From: Streptomyces sp. NRRL S-118
GTDB lineage: Bacteria > Actinomycetota > Actinomycetes > Streptomycetales > Streptomycetaceae
DNA length: 64,000 bases
Assembly (NCBI RefSeq): GCF_000716335.1
Contig: NZ_KL591023.1
Coordinates: 3,609 to 67,608, forward strand
Direction of reading: 5' to 3'
Shown here: in pieces, positions 1-8,347 of the stretch
How positions within the stretch are numbered: position 1 is the first letter of the stretch
Layout: every line of letters begins with the position of its first letter
The notes under the pieces: generated by a model
What the model was told of the DNA's origin: nothing
Databases searched by the model: none
What the model saw: the letters and a program-made list of their open reading frames with translations, nothing else
Translations under genes and position numbers: made by a program

Positions 1-243
1 GACTCGTGGGCCGGCGAGGACTTCCACGCCGAGGTCGACGGCCTCGGCGTACCCGCCCTGGCCGTCACCGGCGCGCTCGACCCGGCGCTCGGCGCGGACC
101 TCATGCGCCGCAGCTGGCTGGGGCGCTACCCGAACGGCCTGCTCACCGAGCTGCCCCGGGCCGGCCACTACGCCATGGACGAGACCCCGCTCGAACTCGT
201 CCGCACCGTCGAGGACTTCCTGCGCGCGGACGGACCCGCGTGA
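1..243 (+). CDS. alpha/beta hydrolase, C-terminal fragment (gene begins before the window)
   Basis: The first 80 codons are the C-terminal end of an alpha/beta-hydrolase fold protein. A beta-strand segment PALAVTGALDP is followed by the Asp of the acid position, and the segment PRAGHYAMDETP carries the catalytic-type His, as in the last third of alpha/beta hydrolases. The protein ends in a helix (LELVRTVEDFLRA) typical of the fold. Its stop codon overlaps the GTG start of the following P450 by four bases (GTGA), so the two are translationally coupled and probably belong to one pathway or accessory cluster that lies mostly outside the window. The substrate cannot be inferred. Confidence 0.72.
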   Translation, partial: DSWAGEDFHAEVDGLGVPALAVTGALDPALGADLMRRSWLGRYPNGLLTELPRAGHYAMDETPLELVRTVEDFLRADGPA

Positions 244-1520
244 CACCGGACACCGACGTCTTCGACCCCCGCCTGTACGGGCGCGGCGTCCCGCACGACA
301 CCTACCGTGCCCTGCGCGACCGCACGCCGGTGGCCTGGCAGGACGAGTACGCGGTGCTGGGCTGGCCCGCGGGGCCCGGATTCTGGGCCGTGACCCGCCA
401 CCACGACGTCGTACGCGTCCTCAAGGACACCCGGACGTTCTCCTCGCATCTCGGCGCCACCCAGATCCGTGACCCGGACCCGGCCGACCTGCCGTTCATC
501 CGCCGCATGATGCTCAACCAGGACCCGCCCGCGCACGGCAGGCTGCGGCGGCTGGTCAGCCGCGCCTTCACACCCGGGCGGACCGACCGCTTCACGGACG
601 CGGTACGGACCCGCGCCCGTGAGCTGCTGCGCACCGCGTACGCCACCGCCCGATGCGGCGACGGCACGGTCGACCTCGTCCGCACCGTCACCGACGACTA
701 CGCCCTGCTCAACCTCACCGACCTCCTCGGCGTACCGAAGAGCGACCGCGGGCTGCTGCTCGCCTGGACCGAGCGGGTCATCGCCTACCAGGACCCCGAC
801 GAACCACCGGTCCTCGGGCCGGACGGCACGCCCCTCGACCCGCGGTCGCCCGCGATGCTGCGGGAGATGTTCGCCTACGCCCAGGAGCTCGCGGCGTACA
901 AGCGCGCCCACCCCGGGGACGACGTCATCACCTCCCTCGCGCACGCGGACCTGTCGGAGGGAGAGCTGGAGATGTTCTTCTTCCTGATGACGGTCGCCGG
1001 GAACGACACCGTCCGCAGCGCCGCCCCCGGCGGCTTCCTCGCCCTTGCCGAACACCCCGGCCCGCAGCTGCTGCTGCGCGCCGGAGCGTTCCGCCTCGAC
1101 GCCGCCGTGGAGGAGCTGCTGCGGGTGCACCCGCCCGTCCTCCACATCCGCCGCACGGCCACGGAGGACTGCGTACTGGCCGGGCAGTCCGTCCGCGCCG
1201 GGGACAAGGTCGTCGTCTTCCACGCCTCCGCCAACCACGACGAGCGGGTCTTCGACGACCCGCACCGGCTGGACCCGGGCCGTTCCCCCAATCCGCACGT
1301 GGCCTTCGGCGACGGCCCGCACATCTGCCTCGGGGCGCACTTCGCCCGCCTCCAGCTGCGCGTCCTGCACGAGGAGGCGCTGCGCGTCCTTCCCCCGTAC
1401 ACCGTGGCCGCCCCGCCCCGGCGGCTGGTCTCCAACTTCATCAACGGGCTGAAGTCGCTGCCGCTGCACCTGACCTCAGGGGCAGGCGCCGTCGGCGACG
1501 GTGAAGTACCCGGCCGGTGA
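240..1520 (+). CDS. cytochrome P450, bacterial class
   Basis: This is a soluble heme monooxygenase of 426 residues. It has the I-helix oxygen-activation motif AGNDT (about 253-257), the K-helix ExxR (E292 and R295) and the heme loop FGDGPHICLG (356-365, thiolate Cys363). The C-helix segment MLNQDPPAHGRLRRLVSRAFTP resembles CYP124/125/142-type and linalool-hydroxylase-type bacterial P450s, but a subfamily cannot be fixed by eye. The GTG start was chosen because it overlaps the upstream hydrolase stop as GTGA. It needs ferredoxin and reductase partners, none of which is adjacent. Its last 15 codons overlap the 3' end of the convergent esterase gene by 45 bases. Confidence 0.9.
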   Translation: MTPDTDVFDPRLYGRGVPHDTYRALRDRTPVAWQDEYAVLGWPAGPGFWAVTRHHDVVRVLKDTRTFSSHLGATQIRDPDPADLPFIRRMMLNQDPPAHGRLRRLVSRAFTPGRTDRFTDAVRTRARELLRTAYATARCGDGTVDLVRTVTDDYALLNLTDLLGVPKSDRGLLLAWTERVIAYQDPDEPPVLGPDGTPLDPRSPAMLREMFAYAQELAAYKRAHPGDDVITSLAHADLSEGELEMFFFLMTVAGNDTVRSAAPGGFLALAEHPGPQLLLRAGAFRLDAAVEELLRVHPPVLHIRRTATEDCVLAGQSVRAGDKVVVFHASANHDERVFDDPHRLDPGRSPNPHVAFGDGPHICLGAHFARLQLRVLHEEALRVLPPYTVAAPPRRLVSNFINGLKSLPLHLTSGAGAVGDGEVPGR

Positions 1521-2690
1521 CTCCTTCAGGGTGCGGACGACGAACGTGTTGTACGGCCCCATGCTCTGCTGCGAGCCCTTGGCCAGGACGGAGCCGCCGC
1601 TCGTGGTGGCGCGGCCGGCCTGGACGTGGTGGTAGTTGCTGCCGGTCCAGCAGGAGGCGGTGCCGTCCCCGGGGCCGGGCGGCGCCTGGCCGCCGCCGGG
1701 TTCCGTCAGCCCGAAGAACGCCGCGATCCAGTGGCTGGAGCAGATGGAGTCGAGGAAGTACGCGGCGGCGGTCGAGCCGCACTGCGCGGGCCCGGTCCCC
1801 GGGTCGACGGGCGTGCCGTGGCCGATGGCCGGCACCCGGTTCACCTCGACGGCGACCGTGCCGTCGGCAGCCGCGTACTCCTCGTGGCGCGTGGAGTCGG
1901 GACCGATGACGGAGGTGCGGGTGGGTGTGGGGGAGAGCCCGTGCACGGCGGTCCACTGGTCGCGCAGTTCGTCGGCGTTGCGGGGCACCACCGTGGTGTC
2001 GCGGTCGCCCTGCCACACGGCCACCCGCGGCCACGGCCCCGTCCACGCCGGATGGGCGTCCCGCACGCGCTGCGCCCACTGGGCCGGGCTCAGGTCCACC
2101 CCCGGGTTCATGCAGGAGTACGCGGACGCGACGTCCCGGGCGCAGTCGTACGGGACGCCCGCGACGACGGCGCCGGCGGTGAAGACGTCCGGGTACGCGG
2201 CGAGCATCACGGACGTCATGGCACCGCCGGCCGACAGCCCCGTGACGTACACCCGCCGGGGGTCGGCGCCGAACGACGCGACGGCGTGCGCCACCATCTG
2301 CCGGATCGACGCGGCCTCACCCTGACCGCGCCGACTGTCCGGCGTCCGGAACCAGTTGAAGCACTTGTTGAGGTTGTTGGAGGCCTGCTGCTCGGCGAGC
2401 ACCAGCAGGAATCCGGCGCGGGCCGCCATGTCGGGCAGGCCCGAGTGGTCGGCGTACACCTGGGCGCTCTGCGTGCAGCCGTGGAGGGCGACCACCACGG
2501 GCGGGGAGGCCGGCAGTGATGCGGGGCGATGGACGTACATGGACAGCTGCCCCGGGTTGCTGCCGAACCCGGTGACGCGCGTGAGCGCGACGGCGGCGTG
2601 CGCGGCGGGAGGCGGCGAGGACAGTACGGCGGCGACCGCCATGACGAGCACGGTCAGGGCGGCCCGCAGGCGGGGGAGGGGGTACGGCAT
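1476..2690 (-). CDS. secreted PHB-depolymerase-family esterase
   Basis: A 404-residue exported serine hydrolase of the PHB depolymerase/feruloyl esterase (Esterase_phb) family. An N-terminal signal peptide runs to about residue 32 (hydrophobic core, AHA cleavage site). The catalytic domain has an oxyanion-type LHGC (about 69-72), the lipase box GLSAGG with Ser153, a GDRD acid loop with Asp231 and catalytic His291 in GHG. After residue about 325 there is a Gly/Pro linker and a 60-residue C-terminal domain rich in aromatic residues, which may bind polymer; such domains occur on other Streptomyces members. It should cleave short-chain polyester or ester substrates outside the cell. ATG start with a purine-rich GGAG-type site about seven bases upstream. 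Confidence 0.88.
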   Translation of the reverse strand: MPYPLPRLRAALTVLVMAVAAVLSSPPPAAHAAVALTRVTGFGSNPGQLSMYVHRPASLPASPPVVVALHGCTQSAQVYADHSGLPDMAARAGFLLVLAEQQASNNLNKCFNWFRTPDSRRGQGEAASIRQMVAHAVASFGADPRRVYVTGLSAGGAMTSVMLAAYPDVFTAGAVVAGVPYDCARDVASAYSCMNPGVDLSPAQWAQRVRDAHPAWTGPWPRVAVWQGDRDTTVVPRNADELRDQWTAVHGLSPTPTRTSVIGPDSTRHEEYAAADGTVAVEVNRVPAIGHGTPVDPGTGPAQCGSTAAAYFLDSICSSHWIAAFFGLTEPGGGQAPPGPGDGTASCWTGSNYHHVQAGRATTSGGSVLAKGSQQSMGPYNTFVVRTLKESPAGYFTVADGACP

Positions 2691-2873
2691 GGCGGCTCCT
2701 CGTATGGCGTGGGGATGCCCCGGGCGGCCGCTGTCGCGGCCGGACGCGGCCGCCGGGGTGACCGGAACGGTACGCCGCCCCGCCCGCGCTCCCTATGGCC
2801 CGCGGCCCCACACTCCCCGCACCGCAAACCCCGCACCGGGGGGTTGCGCGGCACGGGGGTGGCTGTTAGGGCC

Positions 2874-2906
2874 GTGCGCGGGGGGCAAGGCACAGCCCCC
2901 GCGCAC
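2874..2906 (-). terminator. hairpin after the terpene synthase-P450 operon
   Basis: A perfect 11-base inverted repeat, GTGCGCGGGGG with CCCCCGCGCAC, and an 11-base loop lie 32 bases beyond the stop of the leftmost gene of the terpene operon. There is no T-tract, which is common for Streptomyces terminators. A second, weaker hairpin (AACCCC/GGGGTT, near 2827-2844) lies further downstream on the same strand. Confidence 0.55.
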
Positions 2907-2938
2907 CGGCGGCGCGCAGGCCCGGACGGGCCGGCCGT

Positions 2939-4285
2939 TCAGGCGTCGCGGGGGAGCACCGTCATGGGGACGCGGTCGGGGTGGGCCATCGCGGACGCGG
3001 CCGCCCGGGGGGCGGGCTGCCCGGCCTGGGGGCGGAGCTTCCAGCGGCGCAGGACCGTCGCCAGGACGATGGTGGCCTCCGTCCATGCGAAGGCGTCACC
3101 GATGCACTTGCGGTTGCCGGAGCCGAACGGCACGAACTCCTCCCGGCCCAGCGCGGCACGGCGTTCGGGCAGCCACCGGTCGGGGTCGAAGCGGTCGGGA
3201 TCCTCGAACAGGCCGGGATCGCGGTGCAGGGCGTAGAGGCTGAAGGCGACCTCGGATCCGGCGGGCACCGTGAAGCCGCCGAGTTCCACGTCGGCCGTCG
3301 CGCGCCGCATCAGGAGGGTGACGCCGTAGAGCCGGATGACTTCGTCGAGCACCCGCCGGATCGCCGTCAGACGGGGGACGTCCTCCATGGTCACCGGACG
3401 GCTGCCGACGACCCGGTCGATCTCGGCCACCAGTTGCCGCTCCACCTCGGGGTGCCGGGCCAGTTCGTGGAAGGCCCAGGAGAGGGTGGAGGCCGTGGTC
3501 TCGGTGCCGGCGAAGAGGATGGTCATGATCTGGTCGCGCACCTCGATGTCGGTGAGCGACTGCCCGGTGTCCGCGTCCCGCGCGGCCAGGAGGACCGAGA
3601 GCAGGTCCGGCCGGTCCGTCCGCCCCGACCTCCGCGTGCCGGCGATCACTTCGTCGATGACCGGGAGCATGCGTGCCGTGGCGGCGTCGAATTCCCGGTT
3701 GGGGCGAATCGGCAGCCGGTCCAGGAACTTCGGGGACGCGGCCCGTATCAGCATGTTCTTCAGGATGACGGGGAAGTTCCTGCGCACGGCCTCGACGGCG
3801 GACCGTCCGAGGTCCGCGGAGAACATCGTCTCCGCCAGCGTCTCGATCGCGTATGCGCCGAGCACCTCGTCGAGGACGATCCGCTGTCCCGGCGTCCAGG
3901 AGTCGGCGAGGGCCTGAGCGCGGTTGCTCATGATCTCGGCGTAGCCGCCCAGGCGCTGCTGGTGGAACATCGGCTGCATCAGCCGCCGGTGCGCGCGGTG
4001 CGTCTCGCCGCCCGAGTTCGCCAGGCCGTTGCCGACGAGGGGGCGCACCCGGTCGAAGAGCCGCCCCTTCTCGAAGCTCCTTGCTTGTCTGACGGTCACT
4101 TCGTTCACCATCCGCGCGCTGGTCGCGACGTACACGGGCATGGTTCCGAGGTCGACCCGGACCAGCTCGCCGCTTCCCCGCAGGGAGGCGAGGAAGCGGA
4201 GCGGGTCCCGCCAGAGCTTCAGGGTGTGCCCGATGAGGGGCACCGCCCCGGGGGCCCGGGGGACCGACTGCACAGCGACCGTCAC
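2939..4285 (-). CDS. cytochrome P450, pentalenene-oxygenase-like (CYP183-like), terpene-tailoring
   Basis: A 448-residue P450 with a proline-rich N-terminal segment, I-helix AGTETTAS, K-helix ExxR in EVIRLYG, the PERF region FDPDRWLPERR and heme loop FGSGNRKCIGDAF. The pattern APGAVPLIGHTLKLWRDPLRFL with VRVDLGTMPVYVATS resembles my recollection of PtlI/PenI (pentalenene oxygenase). It directly follows a terpene cyclase gene, with its GTG overlapping the cyclase TGA (GTGA) and an AAAGGA site 8-9 bases upstream, so I start here and not at a longer in-frame ATG inside the cyclase gene. It most likely oxidises the hydrocarbon made by that cyclase. The CYP183 assignment is from memory of motifs, not from alignment. 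Confidence 0.9.
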   Translation of the reverse strand: MTVAVQSVPRAPGAVPLIGHTLKLWRDPLRFLASLRGSGELVRVDLGTMPVYVATSARMVNEVTVRQARSFEKGRLFDRVRPLVGNGLANSGGETHRAHRRLMQPMFHQQRLGGYAEIMSNRAQALADSWTPGQRIVLDEVLGAYAIETLAETMFSADLGRSAVEAVRRNFPVILKNMLIRAASPKFLDRLPIRPNREFDAATARMLPVIDEVIAGTRRSGRTDRPDLLSVLLAARDADTGQSLTDIEVRDQIMTILFAGTETTASTLSWAFHELARHPEVERQLVAEIDRVVGSRPVTMEDVPRLTAIRRVLDEVIRLYGVTLLMRRATADVELGGFTVPAGSEVAFSLYALHRDPGLFEDPDRFDPDRWLPERRAALGREEFVPFGSGNRKCIGDAFAWTEATIVLATVLRRWKLRPQAGQPAPRAAASAMAHPDRVPMTVLPRDA

Positions 4286-5367
4286 TGGAGAATCCTTTGC
4301 TGGGGGCGGGAGGCGGTGGCGGGGAGCAGGTTCCACCACCAGGCGATCGACGGGATGGCCAGGGGTTCGGTGCCGGCGTCGGTGGGTTCGGAGGAGAACG
4401 CCGACGGCATGTTCGCCGGGTTGTCAGGCGTGGTGTACCGCACGGAGCTGATGCCCCAGTCCTGGGCACCGCGGATGAAGTGGGCCAGGCTCGCCAGGTA
4501 CTGCCGCAACTGGGGGCTGCCCTGCCCGGAGAGGTACTCGGACACGCGCAGGAACAGGCACATGACCCGGTCGCGCTGGGCGATCGCGGTCGTCAGCGCC
4601 TGCTCGGGGGTGAGCCCTTCGTGCTTCTCCAGCACCCGCAGCGCGTTGAGGTAGTAGCCCGTCCCGTTCTTCTCCTTGTGGTACGAGAAGATGTCGTTGT
4701 CCCAGGTGATGATGAAGGACGCCATCTCGGCCGCGGCCCGCACCGCGGTACGGTCCCGCTCGTGCGGCTGGAGCTCGTAGCCGTGACCCATCTCCAGCAG
4801 CGGCAGCACCACCGACGTCGCGCCGTCGTACAGGCGCATGAGCGTGTAGTCGTTCAGGTCCGGGACGGTGCCCGCGCGGCGGTGGGACGCCTCCCAGACC
4901 ACGGAGAAGAAGTACTCGCGCAGCGCGTCCACCCAGCGGGCGGCCTGCCCCGGGGTCCCGTACCGGTTGACGCGCAGCCGCAGGTCGCGCAGACCGGCGG
5001 CGAGCGGGTCGTCCAGCAGCATGCGGGCTTCCGGGTTCTGGGCGACCCGCAGCAGACGGTGCAGCTCTCCCGCCAGGTCGCCCGGTCGGTGACCCAGTGC
5101 GCCTTCCTCGCAGTGCCCGTCGTCCACGCCGAAGAGCCACAGGACGAAGTCCGCGAGGAGCGAGACGACCTCCTCACGGCCCTCGGGGAGGATCCGGGCG
5201 CAGAACGTACCGATGTCCTGCCGTACGAGCCGTCCGCGCAACTGCTCGGACCCGATGCGAAACGTTTCTGCCCAGGCAGCCGTCTGTACGTCGATCTGTG
5301 CGTGGCGCGGATGGATCGCCGGGGGAATGGGGGAGTAGATCGGCGGAACTATGAGCCCGGGGCCCAC
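4282..5367 (-). CDS. class I terpene cyclase (sesquiterpene/diterpene synthase)
   Basis: A 361-residue bacterial class I terpene synthase that would ionise a prenyl diphosphate and cyclise it. The Asp-rich motif is DDGHCEE (from 82), the pyrophosphate-sensing Arg is in LMRLYDG (about 178), the Mg-binding NSE/DTE triad is NDIFSYHKE (224-232), and the conserved RY pair is at about 310-311. The length is normal for the family. I chose the GTG start because AGGGAGG lies five bases upstream; longer in-frame extension would cross the promoter. It is coupled to the downstream P450. Chain length (C15 or C20) and product cannot be read from the sequence. Position next to a conservon operon suggests common developmental control. 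Confidence 0.92.
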   Translation of the reverse strand: MGPGLIVPPIYSPIPPAIHPRHAQIDVQTAAWAETFRIGSEQLRGRLVRQDIGTFCARILPEGREEVVSLLADFVLWLFGVDDGHCEEGALGHRPGDLAGELHRLLRVAQNPEARMLLDDPLAAGLRDLRLRVNRYGTPGQAARWVDALREYFFSVVWEASHRRAGTVPDLNDYTLMRLYDGATSVVLPLLEMGHGYELQPHERDRTAVRAAAEMASFIITWDNDIFSYHKEKNGTGYYLNALRVLEKHEGLTPEQALTTAIAQRDRVMCLFLRVSEYLSGQGSPQLRQYLASLAHFIRGAQDWGISSVRYTTPDNPANMPSAFSSEPTDAGTEPLAIPSIAWWWNLLPATASRPQQRILQ

Positions 5368-5449
5368 TACGGCCTCCCTCTTGTCACGGGGCGACGCGTG
5401 GACCGGCGACACTGGCGTCACACGCGTCTCGTTCACCCCAGAGTGATCA

Positions 5450-5464
5450 ACTATGGCGCATAGT
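5450..5464. promoter_or_regulatory. inverted repeat over the terpene cyclase -10 box (candidate operator)
   Basis: The sequence ACTATGGCGCATAGT is a perfect 6-base inverted repeat around a 3-base centre. It overlaps the predicted -10 hexamer of the terpene cyclase promoter, where a bound repressor would block RNA polymerase. No regulator gene in the window can be assigned to it. Confidence 0.5.
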
Positions 5465-5488
5465 AGTGACCGGATTCCGTTGATCCAA
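5460..5488 (-). promoter_or_regulatory. sigma-70-like promoter of the terpene cyclase-P450 operon
   Basis: On the minus strand TTGGAT is followed after exactly 17 bases by TACTAT, matching TTGACA/TANNNT spacing of housekeeping (HrdB-type) promoters. This gives a leader of about 85-90 bases before the GTG of the cyclase. The region is the only AT-richer stretch in the 158-base gap after the upstream P450 gene. Confidence 0.55.
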
Positions 5489-5525
5489 TAGGACAATTGC
5501 TGACCTATTCGGCTCGGCGGCGAAG

Positions 5526-6959
5526 TCAGCGGCCGGAACGAAAGAGGGACCTCCACCACGGGGTACGGGTCGGACGCCCCGGCTCCGCCGGTCCCACGGC
5601 CGCCGGGGCGGCGACGGGCACCGCCTCCGGAAGCGGACCCGGCGCCGTCGAGGCGAAGGCCGCGGGCTTCCTCACGTCCCCGTCGCCGGCCGTACGCGGT
5701 GGCGTGAAATGTACGGGCAGCGACTCCAGGCGCTTGGACAGCCATGCGGCGCGCCAGCGCAGCTCGTCCTCGGCAACGGCGAGCCGCACGTCGGGCAGCC
5801 TGGCCAGGAGCGTGTCGATCCCGGTGTCCGCGATCGCGCGGCCGATCTCCTGACCCGGACATTCGTGCGGACCGCTGCAGAAGGACACGTGGCCGCGGTT
5901 CCCGTGCAACGGGGCCTCCAGGTCCGGCCGGACCTCGGGATCGACGTTCCCCGCCGCCAGGCCCAGCATGATGAGGTCGCCCGCCTTGATCTGCTTGCCT
6001 CCGAGGACCGTGTCACCGGTGGCCCAGCGGCCCGGGATCGCCGACAGCGGCGGATCGTCCCACAGCACCTGCTCCAGCGCGTTGGGCAGCGTCATGTGGC
6101 CGCCGGCCAGGTTCGCGCGGAAGCGACGGTCCGTCAGCACCAGCCGGAGCGTGTTGGCGATGAGATTGACCGTCGTCTCGTTCGCGGCCACGAGCACGAG
6201 CCGCAGATGCTCGATCACCTCGTCGTCGGTGAGCGCGGCCTCATGACCGAGGAGCCTGGTCGCCAGATCGCGCCCGGGATCGGCCTTCTTCCGCTCGGTC
6301 AGGGTCCGCAGCGTCGCCACGACGAAGTCGTTGCTCGCGAGGGCGGTTTCCGTACCCTTCATCAGGTCCAGCGCGGCGTCCACCAGCCGTGCCCCGTACT
6401 CCTCGGGCATGCCCAGGAGCTGGGTCATCACCAGCATCGGCAACTTCTCCGCGAAGTCGCCGATCAGATCCGCCTCACCGTTCGCGGCGAAACCGTCCAC
6501 GAGCTGGTCGGTGTACCGGATCACATAGCGCCGGATCCCGCGGCGGTCGAACTGCTCGAGACTGTCCGTCACAGCCGCCCGCAACCGCCGGTGCTCCTCG
6601 CCGTCGACGAAGATGCAGTTGGGCTGCCACTCCACCATGGGACGCAGCGGTGAGTCCGGGGCGACCTTCCCCTCCCGGAACATGTTCCAGTGCCGGGAGT
6701 CACGGGTGAAGCGTGAGGGGGAGCGTGTGACTTCGAGGATCTCCCGGTGACCCAGCACCAGCCACGCCGGCAGGTCCCCGTGCAGCAGCACGGGCGCCAC
6801 CGCACCGTGTTCCTTGCGGAGGGCTTCGTACAGCGCCCCGGGGTCGGCCTCGGCGGTCGGACCGTACAGCCTCCGCAGCGCATCGGGCGCCATGCCGTGG
6901 GCAGGGCACCCGGGGGGCGGCACGGGGGCGGGGAACGCGCCGGTGTCGGAAGTCGTCAT
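5526..6959 (-). CDS. cvnE: conservon cytochrome P450, CYP157-like with degenerate ExxR motif
   Basis: A 477-residue P450 that ends the conservon operon, like RarE of S. griseus or CvnE of S. coelicolor. The I-helix reads AANETT (258-263) and the heme loop FCSGPHECPG (360-369, thiolate Cys367). The normally invariant K-helix ExxR is missing: the segment ALEQVLWDDPP aligns with the usual AVEELLRYDPP, so Glu becomes Gln297 and Arg becomes Trp300. The same kind of change (EQSLW) is known from CYP157C1. A disordered Ala/Pro tail of about 40 residues ends in WWRSLFRSGR. The ATG overlaps the cvnD stop (ATGA). In conservons the P450 is thought to take part in membrane-associated signalling; its substrate is unknown. 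Confidence 0.9.
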   Translation of the reverse strand: MTTSDTGAFPAPVPPPGCPAHGMAPDALRRLYGPTAEADPGALYEALRKEHGAVAPVLLHGDLPAWLVLGHREILEVTRSPSRFTRDSRHWNMFREGKVAPDSPLRPMVEWQPNCIFVDGEEHRRLRAAVTDSLEQFDRRGIRRYVIRYTDQLVDGFAANGEADLIGDFAEKLPMLVMTQLLGMPEEYGARLVDAALDLMKGTETALASNDFVVATLRTLTERKKADPGRDLATRLLGHEAALTDDEVIEHLRLVLVAANETTVNLIANTLRLVLTDRRFRANLAGGHMTLPNALEQVLWDDPPLSAIPGRWATGDTVLGGKQIKAGDLIMLGLAAGNVDPEVRPDLEAPLHGNRGHVSFCSGPHECPGQEIGRAIADTGIDTLLARLPDVRLAVAEDELRWRAAWLSKRLESLPVHFTPPRTAGDGDVRKPAAFASTAPGPLPEAVPVAAPAAVGPAEPGRPTRTPWWRSLFRSGR

Positions 6960-7588
6960 GACGCCTCCTGCGTCGTGGCAATGGTCTGGAGGTAGCGCAT
7001 CAACGTCATCAGGACGTCCTTGCCGGAGCTGCGCTCCCGCGCGTCGCACGGCACGATCGGCACCGACGGCGGCAGGTCGAGCGCGCCGCGCAGCTCCTCC
7101 ACCGGGTACGCCGGGGCGTCCGGGAAGGAGTTGACGGCCACCACGAACGGCACGCCGCGCTCCTCCAGTCGCCCGATCACGTCGAAGCTGACTTCCAGGC
7201 GGCGCGTGTCGACCAGTACGACCGCGCCCAGCGCGCCTTCGAACAGGCCGCGCCACAGGAACCAGAAGCGCTCCTGCCCGGGGGTGCCGAACAGGTACAG
7301 CACCAGCTGCTCGTTGATGCTGATGCGGCCGAAGTCCATGGCGACGGTCGTCGAGGTCTTGCCGCCTATCCCGGCGGTGTCGTCCACGCCGACCCCGGCC
7401 TGGGTCATCGTCTCCTCGGTCGTCAGCGGCCGGATCTCGCTGACGGAGCCGACGAGCGTCGTCTTGCCGACGCCGAAGCCGCCCACGATCACCACCTTGA
7501 CCGCGGTGGTGGCCGTCGCCGGCAGCACGTCCTCGCTCCGCGGCCCGCGCGCGAGCGCGCCGGCCGGCTCAGAGCTTCTGAAGTCCAT
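6956..7588 (-). CDS. cvnD: conservon GTP-binding protein CvnD
   Basis: A 210-residue small GTPase-like protein of the ATP/GTP-binding conservon family. The P-loop is GGFGVGKTT (36-44), the switch II region is LFGTPGQERFWFLW, and the NKxD position reads VNSFPD, as usual for CvnD proteins. CvnD acts with CvnA-C as a membrane-associated heterocomplex said to resemble eukaryotic G-protein signalling. Its start lies 20 bases inside cvnC, and its stop overlaps the P450 start by four bases. An N-terminal extension of about 28 residues precedes the G domain. Confidence 0.95.
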   Translation of the reverse strand: MDFRSSEPAGALARGPRSEDVLPATATTAVKVVIVGGFGVGKTTLVGSVSEIRPLTTEETMTQAGVGVDDTAGIGGKTSTTVAMDFGRISINEQLVLYLFGTPGQERFWFLWRGLFEGALGAVVLVDTRRLEVSFDVIGRLEERGVPFVVAVNSFPDAPAYPVEELRGALDLPPSVPIVPCDARERSSGKDVLMTLMRYLQTIATTQEAS

Positions 7589-7949
7589 CGATCACTGCCT
7601 CAATCAACGCGCGGTCGGGGAGTCGGGCGGGTGGGACGGGTGCGCGGGCGATGACCCGGTTGTCGGCGAGGAGATCGCCCAGCAGGACGGTGACGACACT
7701 GACCGGGAGACCGAGGTACGCGGAGATCTCGGCGACCGACAGCGGCGCCTGGCACAGCTGGACGATCGCCGCGTGCTCCGGCTGCATCCCGGGTTTGACG
7801 CCCGACCTGGCCACGATCAGCGTGACCAGGTCGAGCGCGGCGGGCGCCGACGTACCACTGCGTCCGCCCGTGATGACGTACAGCCGCTCGGGGCTGCTCT
7901 CCTCCCAGTGCGCGCCGGTCCCGCCGCCCCCGTTGCCCGCGTCGCTCAC
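7569..7949 (-). CDS. cvnC: conservon DUF742 protein CvnC
   Basis: A 126-residue DUF742 protein. After a Gly-rich N terminus it has the typical core RLYVITGGR, followed by LDLVTLIVA and a winged-helix-like segment (QLCQAPLSVAEISAYLGLPVSVVTVLLGDL). It probably links the roadblock protein and the GTPase in the conservon complex. GTG start overlapping the cvnB stop as GTGA. Confidence 0.95.
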   Translation of the reverse strand: MSDAGNGGGGTGAHWEESSPERLYVITGGRSGTSAPAALDLVTLIVARSGVKPGMQPEHAAIVQLCQAPLSVAEISAYLGLPVSVVTVLLGDLLADNRVIARAPVPPARLPDRALIEAVIDGLQKL

Positions 7950-8347
7950 TCGGCGTCCCGGCGCGGCGGGCTGCTCAGGTGCTCTCCGATCCGCAGGACG
8001 AGATCGCGCATGCGCTGGCCCATCAGCCCGGCGTCGACGCCTTCCCCGGCGAGCACGGCCAGGTACGCGCCGGTGCCGGCCGCCATCAGGTAGAAGAAGC
8101 CGCCGTTCATCTCTATGACCACCAGCCGCATCCGGCCGTCGCTGCCGGGGAGTTCGGTGGCGACGGCGCCTGCCAGCGACTGCAGTCCGGCGCAGGCGGC
8201 GGCCAGCCGGTCCGCGGTGTCGTCGTCCGTGCCGTACTGGGCCATGCGCAGACCGTCGGCGGAGAGCACGACAACGTGCCTGGTCTGCGGCACGCCTTCC
8301 GCGAGGTCCTTGAGCATCCAGTCCATATTGGCCTGCTGCTTGATCAT
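7946..8347 (-). CDS. cvnB: conservon roadblock/LC7 protein CvnB
   Basis: A 133-residue roadblock/LC7 domain protein. The segment LDWMLKDL-like start, then HVVVLSADGLRMAQYG, GLQSLAGAVA and FFYLMAAGTGAYLAVLAGEGVDAGLMGQRM are the family hallmarks. In the conservon model it is a GTPase-activating-type partner of CvnD. Both ends are coupled by 4-base overlaps (ATGA with cvnA and GTGA with cvnC). Confidence 0.95.
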   Translation of the reverse strand: MIKQQANMDWMLKDLAEGVPQTRHVVVLSADGLRMAQYGTDDDTADRLAAACAGLQSLAGAVATELPGSDGRMRLVVIEMNGGFFYLMAAGTGAYLAVLAGEGVDAGLMGQRMRDLVLRIGEHLSSPPRRDAE

